Source of the DNA: Candidatus Sodaliphilus aphodohippi | Lineage (GTDB): Bacteria > Bacteroidota > Bacteroidia > Bacteroidales > Muribaculaceae | Assembly: GCA_018065665.1 (NCBI GenBank) | Contig: JAGHSV010000198.1 | Coordinates: 1 to 38,581 of the forward strand | Direction of reading: 5' to 3' | DNA: 38,581 nucleotides | In this document: positions 9,255 to 18,320 of the stretch, piece after piece | How the letters are laid out: every line of letters begins with the position of its first letter | Position numbering within the stretch: position 1 is the stretch's first letter | Translations under genes and position numbers: made by a program | Notes under the pieces: generated by a model | Seen by the model: the letters and a program-made list of their open reading frames with translations, nothing else | Databases searched by the model: none | Told to the model about the DNA's origin: nothing

Positions 9255-9308
9255 GCCCTTACAGGGCGAAATGATGTAATGTCATATTACCCCGGGCGTT
9301 GCCCTGGG
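9255..9308. repeat. Array of three short palindromes after the GH30 gene
   Basis: Three back-to-back hairpins: GCCCT-TAC-AGGGC (9255-9267), GTAAT-GTCAT-ATTAC (9276-9290), and CCCCGGGC-GTT-GCCCTGGG (9290-9308, one mismatch). GC content is well above the flanks. This resembles palindromic intergenic repeats that I recall from Bacteroidetes genomes, but copy number cannot be judged from one window. Confidence 0.55.
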
Positions 9309-9324
9309 CTGACTGCAGCACTGC

Positions 9325-9356
9325 GCCTACAGCGCGCCGTTGGTGTAGGCTTTTTG
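9325..9356 (+). terminator. Terminator of the GH30 gene
   Basis: A perfect 7-bp stem GCCTACA/TGTAGGC around a 12-nt loop is followed by TTTTTGCG. It lies about 100 bp after the stop, beyond the palindrome array. Confidence 0.65.
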
Positions 9357-9452
9357 CGACACCCTCAAAGCACTGAAAGGCGCATTGACAATCTGATATT
9401 TACATGAATGCCTCAAAAGTTTAGCGGACAGCAATAGTCAGCAATAATAGAA

Positions 9453-9489
9453 AATGCACTGTCACAGCGTTGTGACAGTGCATTGTTTT
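9453..9489. terminator. Bidirectional terminator between GH30 and rpsA
   Basis: A perfect 14-bp stem (AATGCACTGTCACA with TGTGACAGTGCATT) and a GCGT loop. It is followed by GTTTT on the plus strand and TTTCTATT on the minus strand, so it most likely ends rpsA, whose stop is 41 bp away, and backs up the GH30 terminator. Apart from this, the palindromes and the terminator at 9325, the 306-bp gap holds nothing I recognise. Confidence 0.8.
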
Positions 9490-9529
9490 AAATTCGCTGT
9501 TGCCCGAAGGCAAAACTCATTCGGTTGGA

Positions 9530-11308
9530 TTACTCACCTTTTTCAAGTTTTTCCTTGAGTGCTGCGAGGCTGCTGATGTCGCCCAGAGTAGTCTTCTCTA
9601 CAGCGGGAGCTGCAGGTGCCTCTTCGGCAGCGGGACGGTTGGCGCGACGCTCCTTGCGAGCTTCCTTCTTCTGCTCATCTTCGAAGATGCGGCTGTGAGA
9701 AAGGATGATGCGCTTAGCTTCCTTGTTGAACTCAATAACCTTGAACTGGAGTTTCTCGTCCTTCTGTGCCGAAGTTCCGTCTTCCTTCACGAGATGCTTG
9801 GGAGTTGCGAAACCTTCAACGCCATGAGGCTGCAGGTTGATAACGGCACCCTTGTCGAGCATGTCGGTGATAACGCCTTCGTGGATGCTGCCAACGGTAA
9901 AGATAGTCTCAAATACATCCCAAGGATTCTGCTCAAGCTGCTTGTGACCAAGGCTGAGACGACGGTTTTCCTTGTCGATTTCGAGAACTACAACCTCGAT
10001 GTCGGCACCAAGTTGAGTAAACTCACCGGGGTGTTTAACCTTCTTAGTCCAAGAGAGGTCGCTGATGTGAATCAGACCGTCAACACCTTCTTCAAGTTCT
10101 ACAAACACACCAAAGTTGGTGAAGTTGCGAACCTTGGCAGTGTGCTGAGAACCAACGGGGTACTTAGCTTCAATAGCCTCCCATGGATCTTCCTTGAGCT
10201 GCTTAACGCCGAGAGACATCTTGCGCTCTTCGCGGTCGAGTGCCAGGATCTGTGCATCAACCATGTCGCCTACCTTCATGAAGTCCTGTGCCGAGCGGAG
10301 GTGCTGTGACCAAGACATCTCGCTGACGTGGATAAGACCTTCAACACCGGGAGCAACCTCTACGAATGCGCCGTAGTCATACATAACGACAACCTTACCA
10401 GAAACCTTGTCGCCCACCTTAAGGTCAGCATCGAGCTTGTCCCAAGGATGCGGTTGAAGCTGCTTCAGACCGAGAGCGATACGCTTCTTCTCATCGTCGA
10501 AATCAAGGATAACGACGTTGATCTTCTGGTCAACTTCGACAATGTCGGCAGGATTGTTAACGCGGCCCCAAGAGAGGTCGGTAATGTGGATAAGACCATC
10601 AACACCACCCAGGTCGATGAACACACCGTAGTTGGTGATGTTCTTAACGGTACCCTCAAGAACCTGACCTTTTTCGAGTTTAGCGATGATTTCTTTCTTT
10701 TGCTGTTCGAGCTCGGCCTCGATGAGAGCCTTGTGCGAAACAACAACGTTCTTGAATTCCTGGTTGATTTTAACAACCTTGAATTCCATGTTCTTGCCAA
10801 CGAACAGGTCATAGTCGCGGATTGGCTTAACATCAATCTGGCTACCGGGCAGGAATGCCTCGATACCAAATACGTCCACGATCATACCACCCTTAGTGCG
10901 GCATTTAACAAAACCTTTAATGATTTCGTCATTTTCAAGCGCTTCATTAACGCGGTCCCAGCTCTTGGCAGTGCGAGCCTTCTTGTGTGAGAGAATAAGT
11001 TGACCTTTCTTGTCTTCCTGATTCTCAACAAAAACCTCAACAGTGTCACCCACCTTCAGGTCGGGGTTGTAACGGAACTCGTTAAACGGAATAATGCCGT
11101 CTGACTTAGCACCGATGTTAACTACAACCTCACGCTTGTTGATAGAGATTACAGTACCTTCGGTTACTTCCTTGTTCTTGAAAGAACCAAGAGACTCGTC
11201 ATAGGTTTTTTCCAGATCCTCGCGAGATTGATTGTTATTGGTATCACCTTTCTCAAAGGCTTCCCAGTCAAAATCTGCGATTGGAGAATTTTTTAATTCT
11301 TCGCTCAT
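9530..11308 (-). CDS. rpsA: 30S ribosomal protein S1
   Basis: 592 residues with six S1 RNA-binding domains in series. Repeats 1 and 2 are divergent (EGTVISINKREVVVNIG near residue 51, then the KGGMIVDVFGIEAFLPGS block). Repeats 3 to 5 are canonical (GVFIDLGGVDGLIHITDLSW, GAFVEVAPGVEGLIHVSEMSW and GVFVELEEGVDGLIHISDLSW). Repeat 6 is weaker (GVITDMLDKGAVINL). The acidic N-terminus (MSEELKNSPIADFDWEAFEKGD) and the Ala-rich tail are typical of Bacteroidetes S1. S1 delivers mRNA to the 30S subunit, which matters in a phylum that makes little use of Shine-Dalgarno pairing. Transcription starts from its own promoter at 11375, and a small hairpin lies at the very 5' end of the leader. Confidence 0.96.
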   Translation of the reverse strand: MSEELKNSPIADFDWEAFEKGDTNNNQSREDLEKTYDESLGSFKNKEVTEGTVISINKREVVVNIGAKSDGIIPFNEFRYNPDLKVGDTVEVFVENQEDKKGQLILSHKKARTAKSWDRVNEALENDEIIKGFVKCRTKGGMIVDVFGIEAFLPGSQIDVKPIRDYDLFVGKNMEFKVVKINQEFKNVVVSHKALIEAELEQQKKEIIAKLEKGQVLEGTVKNITNYGVFIDLGGVDGLIHITDLSWGRVNNPADIVEVDQKINVVILDFDDEKKRIALGLKQLQPHPWDKLDADLKVGDKVSGKVVVMYDYGAFVEVAPGVEGLIHVSEMSWSQHLRSAQDFMKVGDMVDAQILALDREERKMSLGVKQLKEDPWEAIEAKYPVGSQHTAKVRNFTNFGVFVELEEGVDGLIHISDLSWTKKVKHPGEFTQLGADIEVVVLEIDKENRRLSLGHKQLEQNPWDVFETIFTVGSIHEGVITDMLDKGAVINLQPHGVEGFATPKHLVKEDGTSAQKDEKLQFKVIEFNKEAKRIILSHSRIFEDEQKKEARKERRANRPAAEEAPAAPAVEKTTLGDISSLAALKEKLEKGE

Positions 11309-11343
11309 TTAAATAAAAGTTAATAAATTAGTTAATTACGCAG

Positions 11344-11365
11344 TTGGGAGATTCGTTCCCCCCAA
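11344..11365 (-). other. Hairpin at the 5' end of the rpsA leader
   Basis: On the minus strand TTGGGGGG pairs with CTCCCAA around an ACGAAT-type loop, with one G-U pair. It starts within a few bases of the transcription start predicted from the -7 element at 11375-11382. It could stabilise the message or serve S1 autoregulation; both are inference. Confidence 0.4.
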
Positions 11366-11374
11366 AAGCAGATG

Positions 11375-11406
11375 CAAAATTACAACACTTTTATATAATG
11401 TGCAAA
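11375..11406 (-). promoter_or_regulatory. rpsA promoter (-33 TTTG, 20-bp spacer, -7 TAATTTTG)
   Basis: The -7 TAATTTTG is at 11382-11375 and the -33 TTTG at 11406-11403, with a spacer of exactly 20 bp. The leader to the ATG at 11308 is about 60 nt. Confidence 0.8.
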
Positions 11407-11459
11407 TAAAAGCAGTGTAAATTGGCATTATACAGTAAAATATGTACTCTAACGGCACA

Positions 11460-14435
11460 TTATCGTCGGCAAAACTCTTTGAAATTGCAATACTCGCAGT
11501 GTTTGGGCTTGGCAGTTTGACAGAATTTAGATTCAGGAGACATCATGTCTTTAATTAGCATCTCCAGTTCATCGGTAACACCCTTGAGCAATTCATTCGA
11601 TTCGGGAGTGTTATTATACAAAACAGCTGGTTGCTTATCGTAGGACACACCACTTTCCTCAATTTTGTTGAGTTTATAAATCTCAATCTTAATGGGTCCA
11701 CAATCGGGATTAAGTTGGTGGTAAGCGATAGCGTAAAGGAACAACTGGAGAATCGCCTTTACATCATCATGCTCATTGGTGTCAAAAAGATCATCAACAT
11801 CTGAAAACTTCGTCACATCTTTACCTGTTTTGTAGTCAATGATGCGGAGTTCACCGTTCACCTTATCTACACGATCGGGCTTAAAAGTGAAATTCACCTC
11901 GGTGTTGTTGAGTTTGAGACTAAGATTATGAGAGACTTCACACTCTACCACAGTCAGACTTCCGTCGTTTCCCATCAGCGTTATGTCACGCATCAGCGCA
12001 TTATGGACAAACTTATATATTGTGTCGAACAGCACCACTGCATGCCCCGTCACGGGATCGTTGAGGTGCGCATAGTCACGCTTGAGGAAACATCGGTTAA
12101 TATTGCGATTAATTGAGTCCTTAAGTCCATTCGTGATAAACTGCAATATGTCAGACTTATAGAAAACCGTTTTTCGCTTGCCGTTGACCGCATCGGGATA
12201 ATAGAACTGTTGCAAAGTATCGTGAACGATTGTACCAAAGGTGCCAGCATCCATGAAATCGCTTGGGGCATTGTCATCGCTCAGGTGCTCAATATGATGG
12301 AAGTAGAACTTGAGCGGGCAATGAATGTATTCTTTGATAGACGAAGCCGACAAAGTTTTGACGTTTTTATCAGTCTCGGGATTACCGTTCTGATACATCT
12401 CCGCCATGTCAATTCCTGTTTTTGGCACCGAGATAGCCAATTCCTTGGCCACATTCATAACCGAAGTCATCTTCACCCATCTTACATTCCATCCATAAAT
12501 CTTCACGAGTTGCTCGATATATCGCGACGGTTCGCCCTTGGCATCGTTTGCCGAGTTGTAGTAAAGCGAGACCTTCTCGGCCCTTGCTATCAGACGGTAA
12601 AACCGGTATGTCATAGCGGCATCAAGCAGGTCGGCAGTGTGGAGCCCATAGGCTTTTCTGAACCGGTCGGGGATAAAAGACGAAATTGTGTTACGCCTCG
12701 AGAGCACGCCCTCGTTGGCCGACAGAATGTAAACATGATCAAAATCGAGAGCACGCGTTTCAAGCATGCCCAGCACCTGACAGCCATTCTGGTGCTTGCC
12801 GGTAAAAGGCAAGACGGTCGAGTACACCATCTTATCAACCAAGAAGAAGATGGTCTCAGAATTAACCGGCAGACCAATATTATCAAGAGCGGCATAAAGT
12901 TGTCGCAAAACAGCAATATACTGCTGTACAAATGCCGACTGGAGAGTCATGTTAGGTTTGTTGGCGCTATCCTTATTGCTGTCGTCATGCGCTGATTTCT
13001 TCACCAATTCATCAAAAAGATTGGCACAAAAATCCATCAGTTGTTTGACATACGCCTTTATCCGTTCAACATCAGTCATGCCATTGACCGTATTAAACAA
13101 GCATCCGAATGCAGCAGACTGCAATACAGACTGGGACACATTATATTCATTCTGGGTCAGAATGACATTATTAATCCTCAGCACGTCATCGGTAAACACC
13201 GACTTGATAATGGGATGCGAAAGGAAGTCATTGATATCTTCACGGTAGAACATGCATTGCCCATCGCGCCTAACTGTTGAACGGTGATGCGCCCTTGACA
13301 CCAGATACATCAACGTGCAGATGCTTGACCGGCGCAACTGGTATCCCATTGAGATGTTAAGTTGAAGTCCGCCCTCGGGCTGGGAGTTGAGCAACGGCTC
13401 GAGCAATGCCTCATCAGAAAGGACAATGGCATTGCTGTCCACTTTCTGGGCATCTGTATTCTGTTTGCCGTCGGCATTTGTCTTGCAGTTCAATTCATTG
13501 AGCACACATTTTGTCTGCCCTACTGCCGACGATACGTCATAGACCGTGACCTCGGGGTGCCCGTTGACCTCCTGCAAACTGACAGGAGCCGGAAACATCT
13601 TTGCATAGGTGTCAATCAGTTCATGACCGGGGTTCTCTTCACAGGCAAGAGTGTCGGCCACATTGTCCCACCAGAAGTCGGCCAATTTCTGATTTTGCAA
13701 GCGTTTGAACATCAGGGTCTCGCACAAGTTGAGCAGGTCAAGCCCGATAAAAGCGATCTTGGCAGTATAGAACTCCGAGATGCCCTTTTCTTCAATAATC
13801 TCCAATGCCTTGCGATAAAGTTTTGGCAAAGTGGTCAGACCGCGTTGCTCAAGCATGGTGCCGAAACCCGCATAAATTTGCGGCAGATTTCCCCACAGCG
13901 TCTTTATATCCAACTGCATATCAGAGTCGCCATTATAATGATTCCAGAATGGCGCATCGTCAGATGATGGTGTGACAGAGATGCCAAGCAATCTGTAAAT
14001 GTCACGGCTAAGTTCGTCCGAGATGTAGTTCGTTGATATTTCGCGCAACTCGCTCAGGTTAGTGAACAACTGGGAAGCATCAGCAAGATTCATGTCAATG
14101 TCGCCAAAGTCCTTTAGCAGAATATTACCCCAGAAAGCGAACTTGTCAAATCCCGATGCCACATTCCCCATGGCCTGGCAGTAACTGTGGTACAAGATGA
14201 ACAGAGCCTCGACCGGTGTTGCGATTGACAAACCGGTCCTCTCGGTCACAAGTTCGATAAAATCGTTCATCGGCAGTACTCGCGGCAAAATTGCGGGGCG
14301 ATTAATCTGTCCAAGAGCACTCTCAAAATTGTGGGCACTTCGCCTGTTGGGTAGCACAAATATATAATTGCAAAAGTCGGGGCAATTTTCAACATAGTAG
14401 TTTGCTACCTGTGTGAGAAATGGTAATGATTTCAT
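11460..14435 (-). CDS. AddB-like PD-(D/E)XK nuclease with C-terminal Fe-S cluster
   Basis: A 991-residue protein. The N-terminus resembles the inactivated helicase region of AddB (VLPNRRSAHNFESAL near residues 27-41, where a Walker A would be). The C-terminal third is a RecB-family nuclease with catalytic IIDYKTG (Asp867, Lys869). Four Cys can bind [4Fe-4S]: Cys706 (HCPLKFY) ahead of the nuclease core, and Cys980, Cys983 and Cys989 (CX2CX5C) at the end. This is the AddB cluster pattern that staples the nuclease fold. AddB works with AddA, a UvrD-type helicase-nuclease, in double-strand-break repair, but no AddA gene is in the window. It lies 30 bp downstream of holB and is probably co-transcribed with it. 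Confidence 0.82.
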   Translation of the reverse strand: MKSLPFLTQVANYYVENCPDFCNYIFVLPNRRSAHNFESALGQINRPAILPRVLPMNDFIELVTERTGLSIATPVEALFILYHSYCQAMGNVASGFDKFAFWGNILLKDFGDIDMNLADASQLFTNLSELREISTNYISDELSRDIYRLLGISVTPSSDDAPFWNHYNGDSDMQLDIKTLWGNLPQIYAGFGTMLEQRGLTTLPKLYRKALEIIEEKGISEFYTAKIAFIGLDLLNLCETLMFKRLQNQKLADFWWDNVADTLACEENPGHELIDTYAKMFPAPVSLQEVNGHPEVTVYDVSSAVGQTKCVLNELNCKTNADGKQNTDAQKVDSNAIVLSDEALLEPLLNSQPEGGLQLNISMGYQLRRSSICTLMYLVSRAHHRSTVRRDGQCMFYREDINDFLSHPIIKSVFTDDVLRINNVILTQNEYNVSQSVLQSAAFGCLFNTVNGMTDVERIKAYVKQLMDFCANLFDELVKKSAHDDSNKDSANKPNMTLQSAFVQQYIAVLRQLYAALDNIGLPVNSETIFFLVDKMVYSTVLPFTGKHQNGCQVLGMLETRALDFDHVYILSANEGVLSRRNTISSFIPDRFRKAYGLHTADLLDAAMTYRFYRLIARAEKVSLYYNSANDAKGEPSRYIEQLVKIYGWNVRWVKMTSVMNVAKELAISVPKTGIDMAEMYQNGNPETDKNVKTLSASSIKEYIHCPLKFYFHHIEHLSDDNAPSDFMDAGTFGTIVHDTLQQFYYPDAVNGKRKTVFYKSDILQFITNGLKDSINRNINRCFLKRDYAHLNDPVTGHAVVLFDTIYKFVHNALMRDITLMGNDGSLTVVECEVSHNLSLKLNNTEVNFTFKPDRVDKVNGELRIIDYKTGKDVTKFSDVDDLFDTNEHDDVKAILQLFLYAIAYHQLNPDCGPIKIEIYKLNKIEESGVSYDKQPAVLYNNTPESNELLKGVTDELEMLIKDMMSPESKFCQTAKPKHCEYCNFKEFCRR

Positions 14436-14465
14436 ACAAATAATGTTTTATTAAGTCAAGTTTAT

Positions 14466-15587
14466 TTATTTTTTGATTAAGATTGTGATTTTTATTGCCA
14501 TGTCAAAAAGAATAATTTTGGCATTGCCGTTGCCCTGAATCTCAATGTCGGCACGTGTAAACTCGTCAAGCAGCCTCTCGATATTGCCTTCGTTGATAAA
14601 TGGGGCGAACTTGACGCTGAATTGCCTCTCCTCGCCAGTCATGTAGTTAAGATCACCGATGTGCAGGTTTGAAATATAGTTTTCGCGCACCTGCCTTGCC
14701 GCGTATGCAAGAAAACGCCTGGCCTTTTCGCGTTTCATGGCCGCAATTTCCTCGCTCCACACCTTAAGTTTTGCCAATTCGCGCATATACGCCAGTCTCA
14801 TGAGTTCAATAAACTTGAGGTGGAACTCATGATTCTCGTTATCGGCCTGCAACAGGTGCTCGGCATGGCAGACATTGCCGTCGGCACTGGCAGCGATTGC
14901 CATGGCATCTTCTTGACCAATGCCGTAACGGTTGGCCAGATAGCCAGCAACAGTGGCCATCGCGGGCCTGGGCAGTTCAATGCGTTGGGTTCGGGAAAAG
15001 ATTGTCGGCAGAATCTCCTTGGGGTTATCGCTGACAAGAATGAACTTGCAGTCGTCAAAAGGTTCTTCAATGAGTTTCAACAGTTTGTTGGCGCAGTCCT
15101 CACGCATTTTCTCAGGCAGCCACATGATCAGAACCTTATACTTGGAGACAAAAGAACTCATGTTCATTTTTCGCACGATATTCTCGCTTTCCTTGACAAG
15201 AATGTGAGGCTGCGAATTGTCATTTTTAAGCAACTGTAACCACAGCTGGTAGTCCTCGACGACAGGGCACTCCTTGAGGAAGTCACGCCACTCGGGCATA
15301 AAGTCGTCACAGTTTGAATCTTCTTCCTTCTTAATAAAAGGAAAAGAATAAAACGTGTCGGTATGGTTAAACGACTCGTGCTGACGACAAGAGGGGCACA
15401 CCCCGCACGGTTCGCCATCAGTACGATTCTCGCAGTGCAAATACTGCGCCATCGCCCTTGCCAAAGCCAGTTTGGGCACACCCGGTTCGCCATGCAGCAG
15501 TAAAGCATGGGGCAGCCGTTCGTTGTCAATAAGGGCGCGAACCTGCTCAACGGCACGTTCATTGCCAAGAATATCACTGAATCTCAT
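14466..15587 (-). CDS. holB: DNA polymerase III delta' subunit (clamp loader)
   Basis: A 373-residue AAA+ clamp-loader protein. The opening MRFSDILGNERAVEQVRALI is typical of delta'. The P-loop is altered to GEPGVPKL (33-40) with no Ser or Thr after the Lys, consistent with a subunit that does not hydrolyse ATP. A zinc module follows with Cys52, Cys61, Cys64 and Cys67. The sensor/finger region reads IFSRTQRIELP in place of the SRC motif of active loaders. It should act in the clamp-loader complex that places the sliding clamp on DNA. Its promoter element (TAAATTTG) is at 15607-15614, so it starts a transcription unit with the AddB-like gene. Confidence 0.9.
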   Translation of the reverse strand: MRFSDILGNERAVEQVRALIDNERLPHALLLHGEPGVPKLALARAMAQYLHCENRTDGEPCGVCPSCRQHESFNHTDTFYSFPFIKKEEDSNCDDFMPEWRDFLKECPVVEDYQLWLQLLKNDNSQPHILVKESENIVRKMNMSSFVSKYKVLIMWLPEKMREDCANKLLKLIEEPFDDCKFILVSDNPKEILPTIFSRTQRIELPRPAMATVAGYLANRYGIGQEDAMAIAASADGNVCHAEHLLQADNENHEFHLKFIELMRLAYMRELAKLKVWSEEIAAMKREKARRFLAYAARQVRENYISNLHIGDLNYMTGEERQFSVKFAPFINEGNIERLLDEFTRADIEIQGNGNAKIILFDMAIKITILIKK

Positions 15588-15606
15588 TCCGGAATTGTTT
15601 AGTTTT

Positions 15607-15638
15607 CAAATTTACAAAAAAATTTCCAAACACACAAG
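15607..15638 (-). promoter_or_regulatory. holB promoter
   Basis: The -7 TAAATTTG is at 15614-15607, and a -33-like CTTG lies 20 bp upstream at 15638-15635. The ATG is at 15587, so the leader is short. Confidence 0.55.
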
Positions 15639-15663
15639 CAGCAATATCCAAAAGTCGGCAAGC

Positions 15664-16683
15664 TCAAGCATCAAATGCAATGCAAACCGGCATTGGCAGC
15701 TCAATGTCCTTGTTGTCAAGATATGTCAAATTCCCGCATTGGCAATCGATTTCATAAACCTCAATCGCATTTTTATCGCGACACGCGCACAACAAGAAAC
15801 GCCCGTCTGGCGTAATTGCAAAATTTCGCGGATGCTTACCTGTCGGAACAAAAAAATCCTTCTTCAAAGTACCGTCATCGAGAATCCCGAACACTGCTAT
15901 GCCGTCATCCTGCAACCTTGCCGACGAGTACAGAAAATGTCCGTCGGGATGGATGTGTATGTCACCACCGCCGCCTGCCGGCGTACGGGCCGCGCCAAGG
16001 GTCTGAATGTGGGTGAAGCGGCCGCCATCACGGGCAAACACCATAACCTCATCTGACAACTCGGTGAGCAGATATAGGTATTTGCCGTCACGCGACCAGG
16101 CCATGTGCCTCGGCCCCGAACCGGCCTTAACCTTGACTGATTCATCAAGTTGCATAACGGAGTCGTCATCAAGTACCATTGAATAAACAAAGTCGCCACC
16201 AAGGTCACTGGCAAGTATAAACCGGCCATCGGGCGATAGGGCAATATTATGTATGTGAGACGACATCTGCCGTCGCGGATGAACACTACGTGCGTTGAAC
16301 CTTAACGACTGTTTTTGACTCGCCAATATGCCTCTATCATCAACCGAGAACGAGTTAACGGCCCCATCAGAATAGGATGCGACGACAAGCAGGTCCCCCG
16401 CCAATGCAATGTGGCACGGATCGGCCCCTGCAGGCAACGTCGCGTCAACCTGCATGCCAGACTCAGACAGGGCAATGCTGTGAACGGTGCCATTGGCACC
16501 ATTCTCCCCTATTGCGTATAAATGATTGCCGTCATGCGAAAAAACGACATGGGAGGGATTGTCCAATTGGACTGAATGCAAAATGCGCGCTTCGGCCGAA
16601 TCACCGTCAAACTCAAGCAAATAGACGCCACGGCTTGAAGTGGCGGTATAAGTTCCAACAGCCATTAGAATTGTATTTTTCAT
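15664..16683 (-). CDS. Lactonase-family beta-propeller (6-phosphogluconolactonase-like)
   Basis: A 339-residue seven-bladed propeller of the lactonase family, similar in length to E. coli YbhE/Pgl (331). Blade repeats are visible: NPSHVVFSHDGNHLYAIGEN, LSPDGRFILASDLGGD, GPRHMAWSRDGKYLYLLTE, GGDIHIHPDGHFLYSSARL and HPRNFAITPDGRFLLCACRD. There is no signal peptide, so it is cytosolic. The best-known activity is hydrolysis of 6-phosphogluconolactone in the oxidative pentose phosphate pathway, but many members have other substrates. No zwf or gnd is adjacent. The start is 13 bp after the lptB stop, which points to one udk-lptB-lactonase operon. Confidence 0.8.
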   Translation of the reverse strand: MKNTILMAVGTYTATSSRGVYLLEFDGDSAEARILHSVQLDNPSHVVFSHDGNHLYAIGENGANGTVHSIALSESGMQVDATLPAGADPCHIALAGDLLVVASYSDGAVNSFSVDDRGILASQKQSLRFNARSVHPRRQMSSHIHNIALSPDGRFILASDLGGDFVYSMVLDDDSVMQLDESVKVKAGSGPRHMAWSRDGKYLYLLTELSDEVMVFARDGGRFTHIQTLGAARTPAGGGGDIHIHPDGHFLYSSARLQDDGIAVFGILDDGTLKKDFFVPTGKHPRNFAITPDGRFLLCACRDKNAIEVYEIDCQCGNLTYLDNKDIELPMPVCIAFDA

Positions 16684-16696
16684 GATATACCCGAAG

Positions 16697-17584
16697 TTAT
16701 GGAATTAAATCGAAATTCTTACGGCGGAAAACAAAATTGTGTCCAAGGTACTTGTCGCGCACAACCGGATTCTCGGCGAGTTCCTCGCTCGTGCCCTGAA
16801 ACAGGATTTTGCCTTCAAACAGCAAATAGGCCCTGTCGGTAATAGACAAAGTCTCGGGTGCATTGTGGTCGGTAATCAATATTCCAATGTTTTTTGACTT
16901 CAGACTATAAACAATGCTCTGGATGTCCTCAACGGCGATGGGGTCAACGCCCGCAAACGGTTCATCCAGCATAATAAAGCGCGGGTTGATGGCAAGACAG
17001 CGTGCAATCTCGGTTCGCCTTCTCTCACCACCCGACAAACGGTTACCCAAATTCTTGCGCACCTTTTGCAGATGGAACTCCGATATGAGTTCCTCGAGTT
17101 TGTCTTTCTGATACTCGGGTGTTGTGTCGGTCATCTCGAGAATGGTGCGGATGTTGTCCTCGACAGTAAGGGTGCGGAACACAGAAGCCTCCTGGGGCAG
17201 ATAGCCAATGCCCAACTGGGCGCGCTTATAGACCGGAAGCGTGGTGATGTCCACATCGTTAAGGAAAACTCGCCCTGCATTGGGTGCGACGAGTCCTGTT
17301 GTCATATAGAACGTGGTTGTCTTTCCGGCACCGTTAGGCCCCAACAGACCGACAATCTCACCCTGTCCGACATTGATTGACACATTGTTGACAACCACAC
17401 GTTGACGATACTTCTTGACAAGATTATCGGTGCTCAAGACCAGCGTACCGGCTTCACCGCTTTTATTAAGTTCGGCCGCCACCGCCTTGCTCGTTGCCTT
17501 CCTGGCATCGCCCTTAGGTGAAGCGGCACCGTTGTCGTCAGACTGCTTGGGTTCTGTTTTCTTGAACGAAAGTTTAAACGCCAT
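16697..17584 (-). CDS. lptB: LPS export ABC transporter ATPase LptB with an N-terminal extension
   Basis: A 295-residue cytosolic ATPase of the LptBFG complex, which extracts lipopolysaccharide from the inner membrane and drives it along the Lpt bridge. Walker A is GPNGAGKTT (82-90), and the signature is [15 protein letters not shown]. Walker B is [15 protein letters not shown], the H-loop LITDHN, and the LptB-typical [14 protein letters not shown] block follows. The first 45 or so residues are a Lys/Ala/Ser/Asp-rich tail that I do not expect in LptB (usually about 240-255 residues). No internal Met could give a shorter start, so the tail seems genuine. The gene is 15 bp downstream of udk and 13 bp upstream of the lactonase gene. 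Confidence 0.92.
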   Translation of the reverse strand: MAFKLSFKKTEPKQSDDNGAASPKGDARKATSKAVAAELNKSGEAGTLVLSTDNLVKKYRQRVVVNNVSINVGQGEIVGLLGPNGAGKTTTFYMTTGLVAPNAGRVFLNDVDITTLPVYKRAQLGIGYLPQEASVFRTLTVEDNIRTILEMTDTTPEYQKDKLEELISEFHLQKVRKNLGNRLSGGERRRTEIARCLAINPRFIMLDEPFAGVDPIAVEDIQSIVYSLKSKNIGILITDHNAPETLSITDRAYLLFEGKILFQGTSEELAENPVVRDKYLGHNFVFRRKNFDLIP

Positions 17585-17599
17585 GAAACTACAAAAAAA

Positions 17600-18211
17600 C
17601 TATTTATTGAGTTTACCTTTGATATAGTCAGTGATAAGGTTGATGGCAACCTCGTTGTGCCCTCCCTCGGGAACAATGATATTGGCAAAGCGCTTTGCCG
17701 GTTCAATGTGCAGCAGGTGCATTGGTTTGAGCACTTTCTGGTAACGGTCGATGACAGCCTCGGCAGTGCGCCCTCTCTCGATGCAGTCGCGTGAGATTAC
17801 ACGAATGAGCCTTTCGTCGCCATCGGCATCGACAAAGACCTTGATGTCCATCATCTCTCTCAAGCGCGGGTCGCTCAGGACAAGGATGCCCTCGATGACA
17901 ACCACGTCATGCGGTTCCATGTGCACCGTCTCGGCCAGACGCGAACTGGTGATGTAACTGTAGGTTGGCATCTCTATTGCCTGTCCCTGCTTCAGCTGTT
18001 TCAGATGGTCAAGCAAGAGATCCCAGTCAAAAGCGGCAGGTTCGTCAAAATTGATTTTCTGCCGGTCCTCTTCAGGGACATGGCTTGAGTCCTTGTAATA
18101 AGAATCCTGCGAGATGATTCCAACCTCACCCTGTGGCAAGCGCTCCATAATCTTGCGCACCACTGTTGTCTTACCCGAACCGGTACCACCGGCAATACCT
18201 ATTATAATCAT
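17600..18211 (-). CDS. udk: Uridine kinase
   Basis: A 203-residue cytosolic P-loop kinase that phosphorylates uridine and cytidine in pyrimidine salvage. Walker A is GGTGSGKTT (8-16). The family blocks ISQDSYYKD, NFDEPAAFDWDLL, PTYSYITSSR, VIEGILVLSDPRLREMMDIKVFVDADGDERLIRVISRD and ERGRTAEAVIDRY are all present, and the length is normal. It is first in a tight operon with lptB and the lactonase-like gene and has its own promoter element at 18251-18258. Confidence 0.96.
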   Translation of the reverse strand: MIIIGIAGGTGSGKTTVVRKIMERLPQGEVGIISQDSYYKDSSHVPEEDRQKINFDEPAAFDWDLLLDHLKQLKQGQAIEMPTYSYITSSRLAETVHMEPHDVVVIEGILVLSDPRLREMMDIKVFVDADGDERLIRVISRDCIERGRTAEAVIDRYQKVLKPMHLLHIEPAKRFANIIVPEGGHNEVAINLITDYIKGKLNK

Positions 18212-18250
18212 ATCAAAAGTGATTTAATAACTGTCATCGTATTCAACCGA

Positions 18251-18281
18251 CAAATTTACTATTTTTTTTTCAAATTCCCAA
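18251..18281 (-). promoter_or_regulatory. udk-lptB operon promoter
   Basis: The -7 TAAATTTG is at 18258-18251, and a -33 TTG (18281-18279) lies 20 bp upstream. The leader to the ATG at 18211 is roughly 30 nt. Confidence 0.6.
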
Positions 18282-18320
18282 CTGTTGGCGTCAATTAGTT
18301 TGGGTAAATTTCAAAATACA

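Noticed and set aside
9500-10990. Two long plus-strand frames opposite rpsA
   Set aside because: They lie wholly within the S1 gene and mirror its codon pattern.
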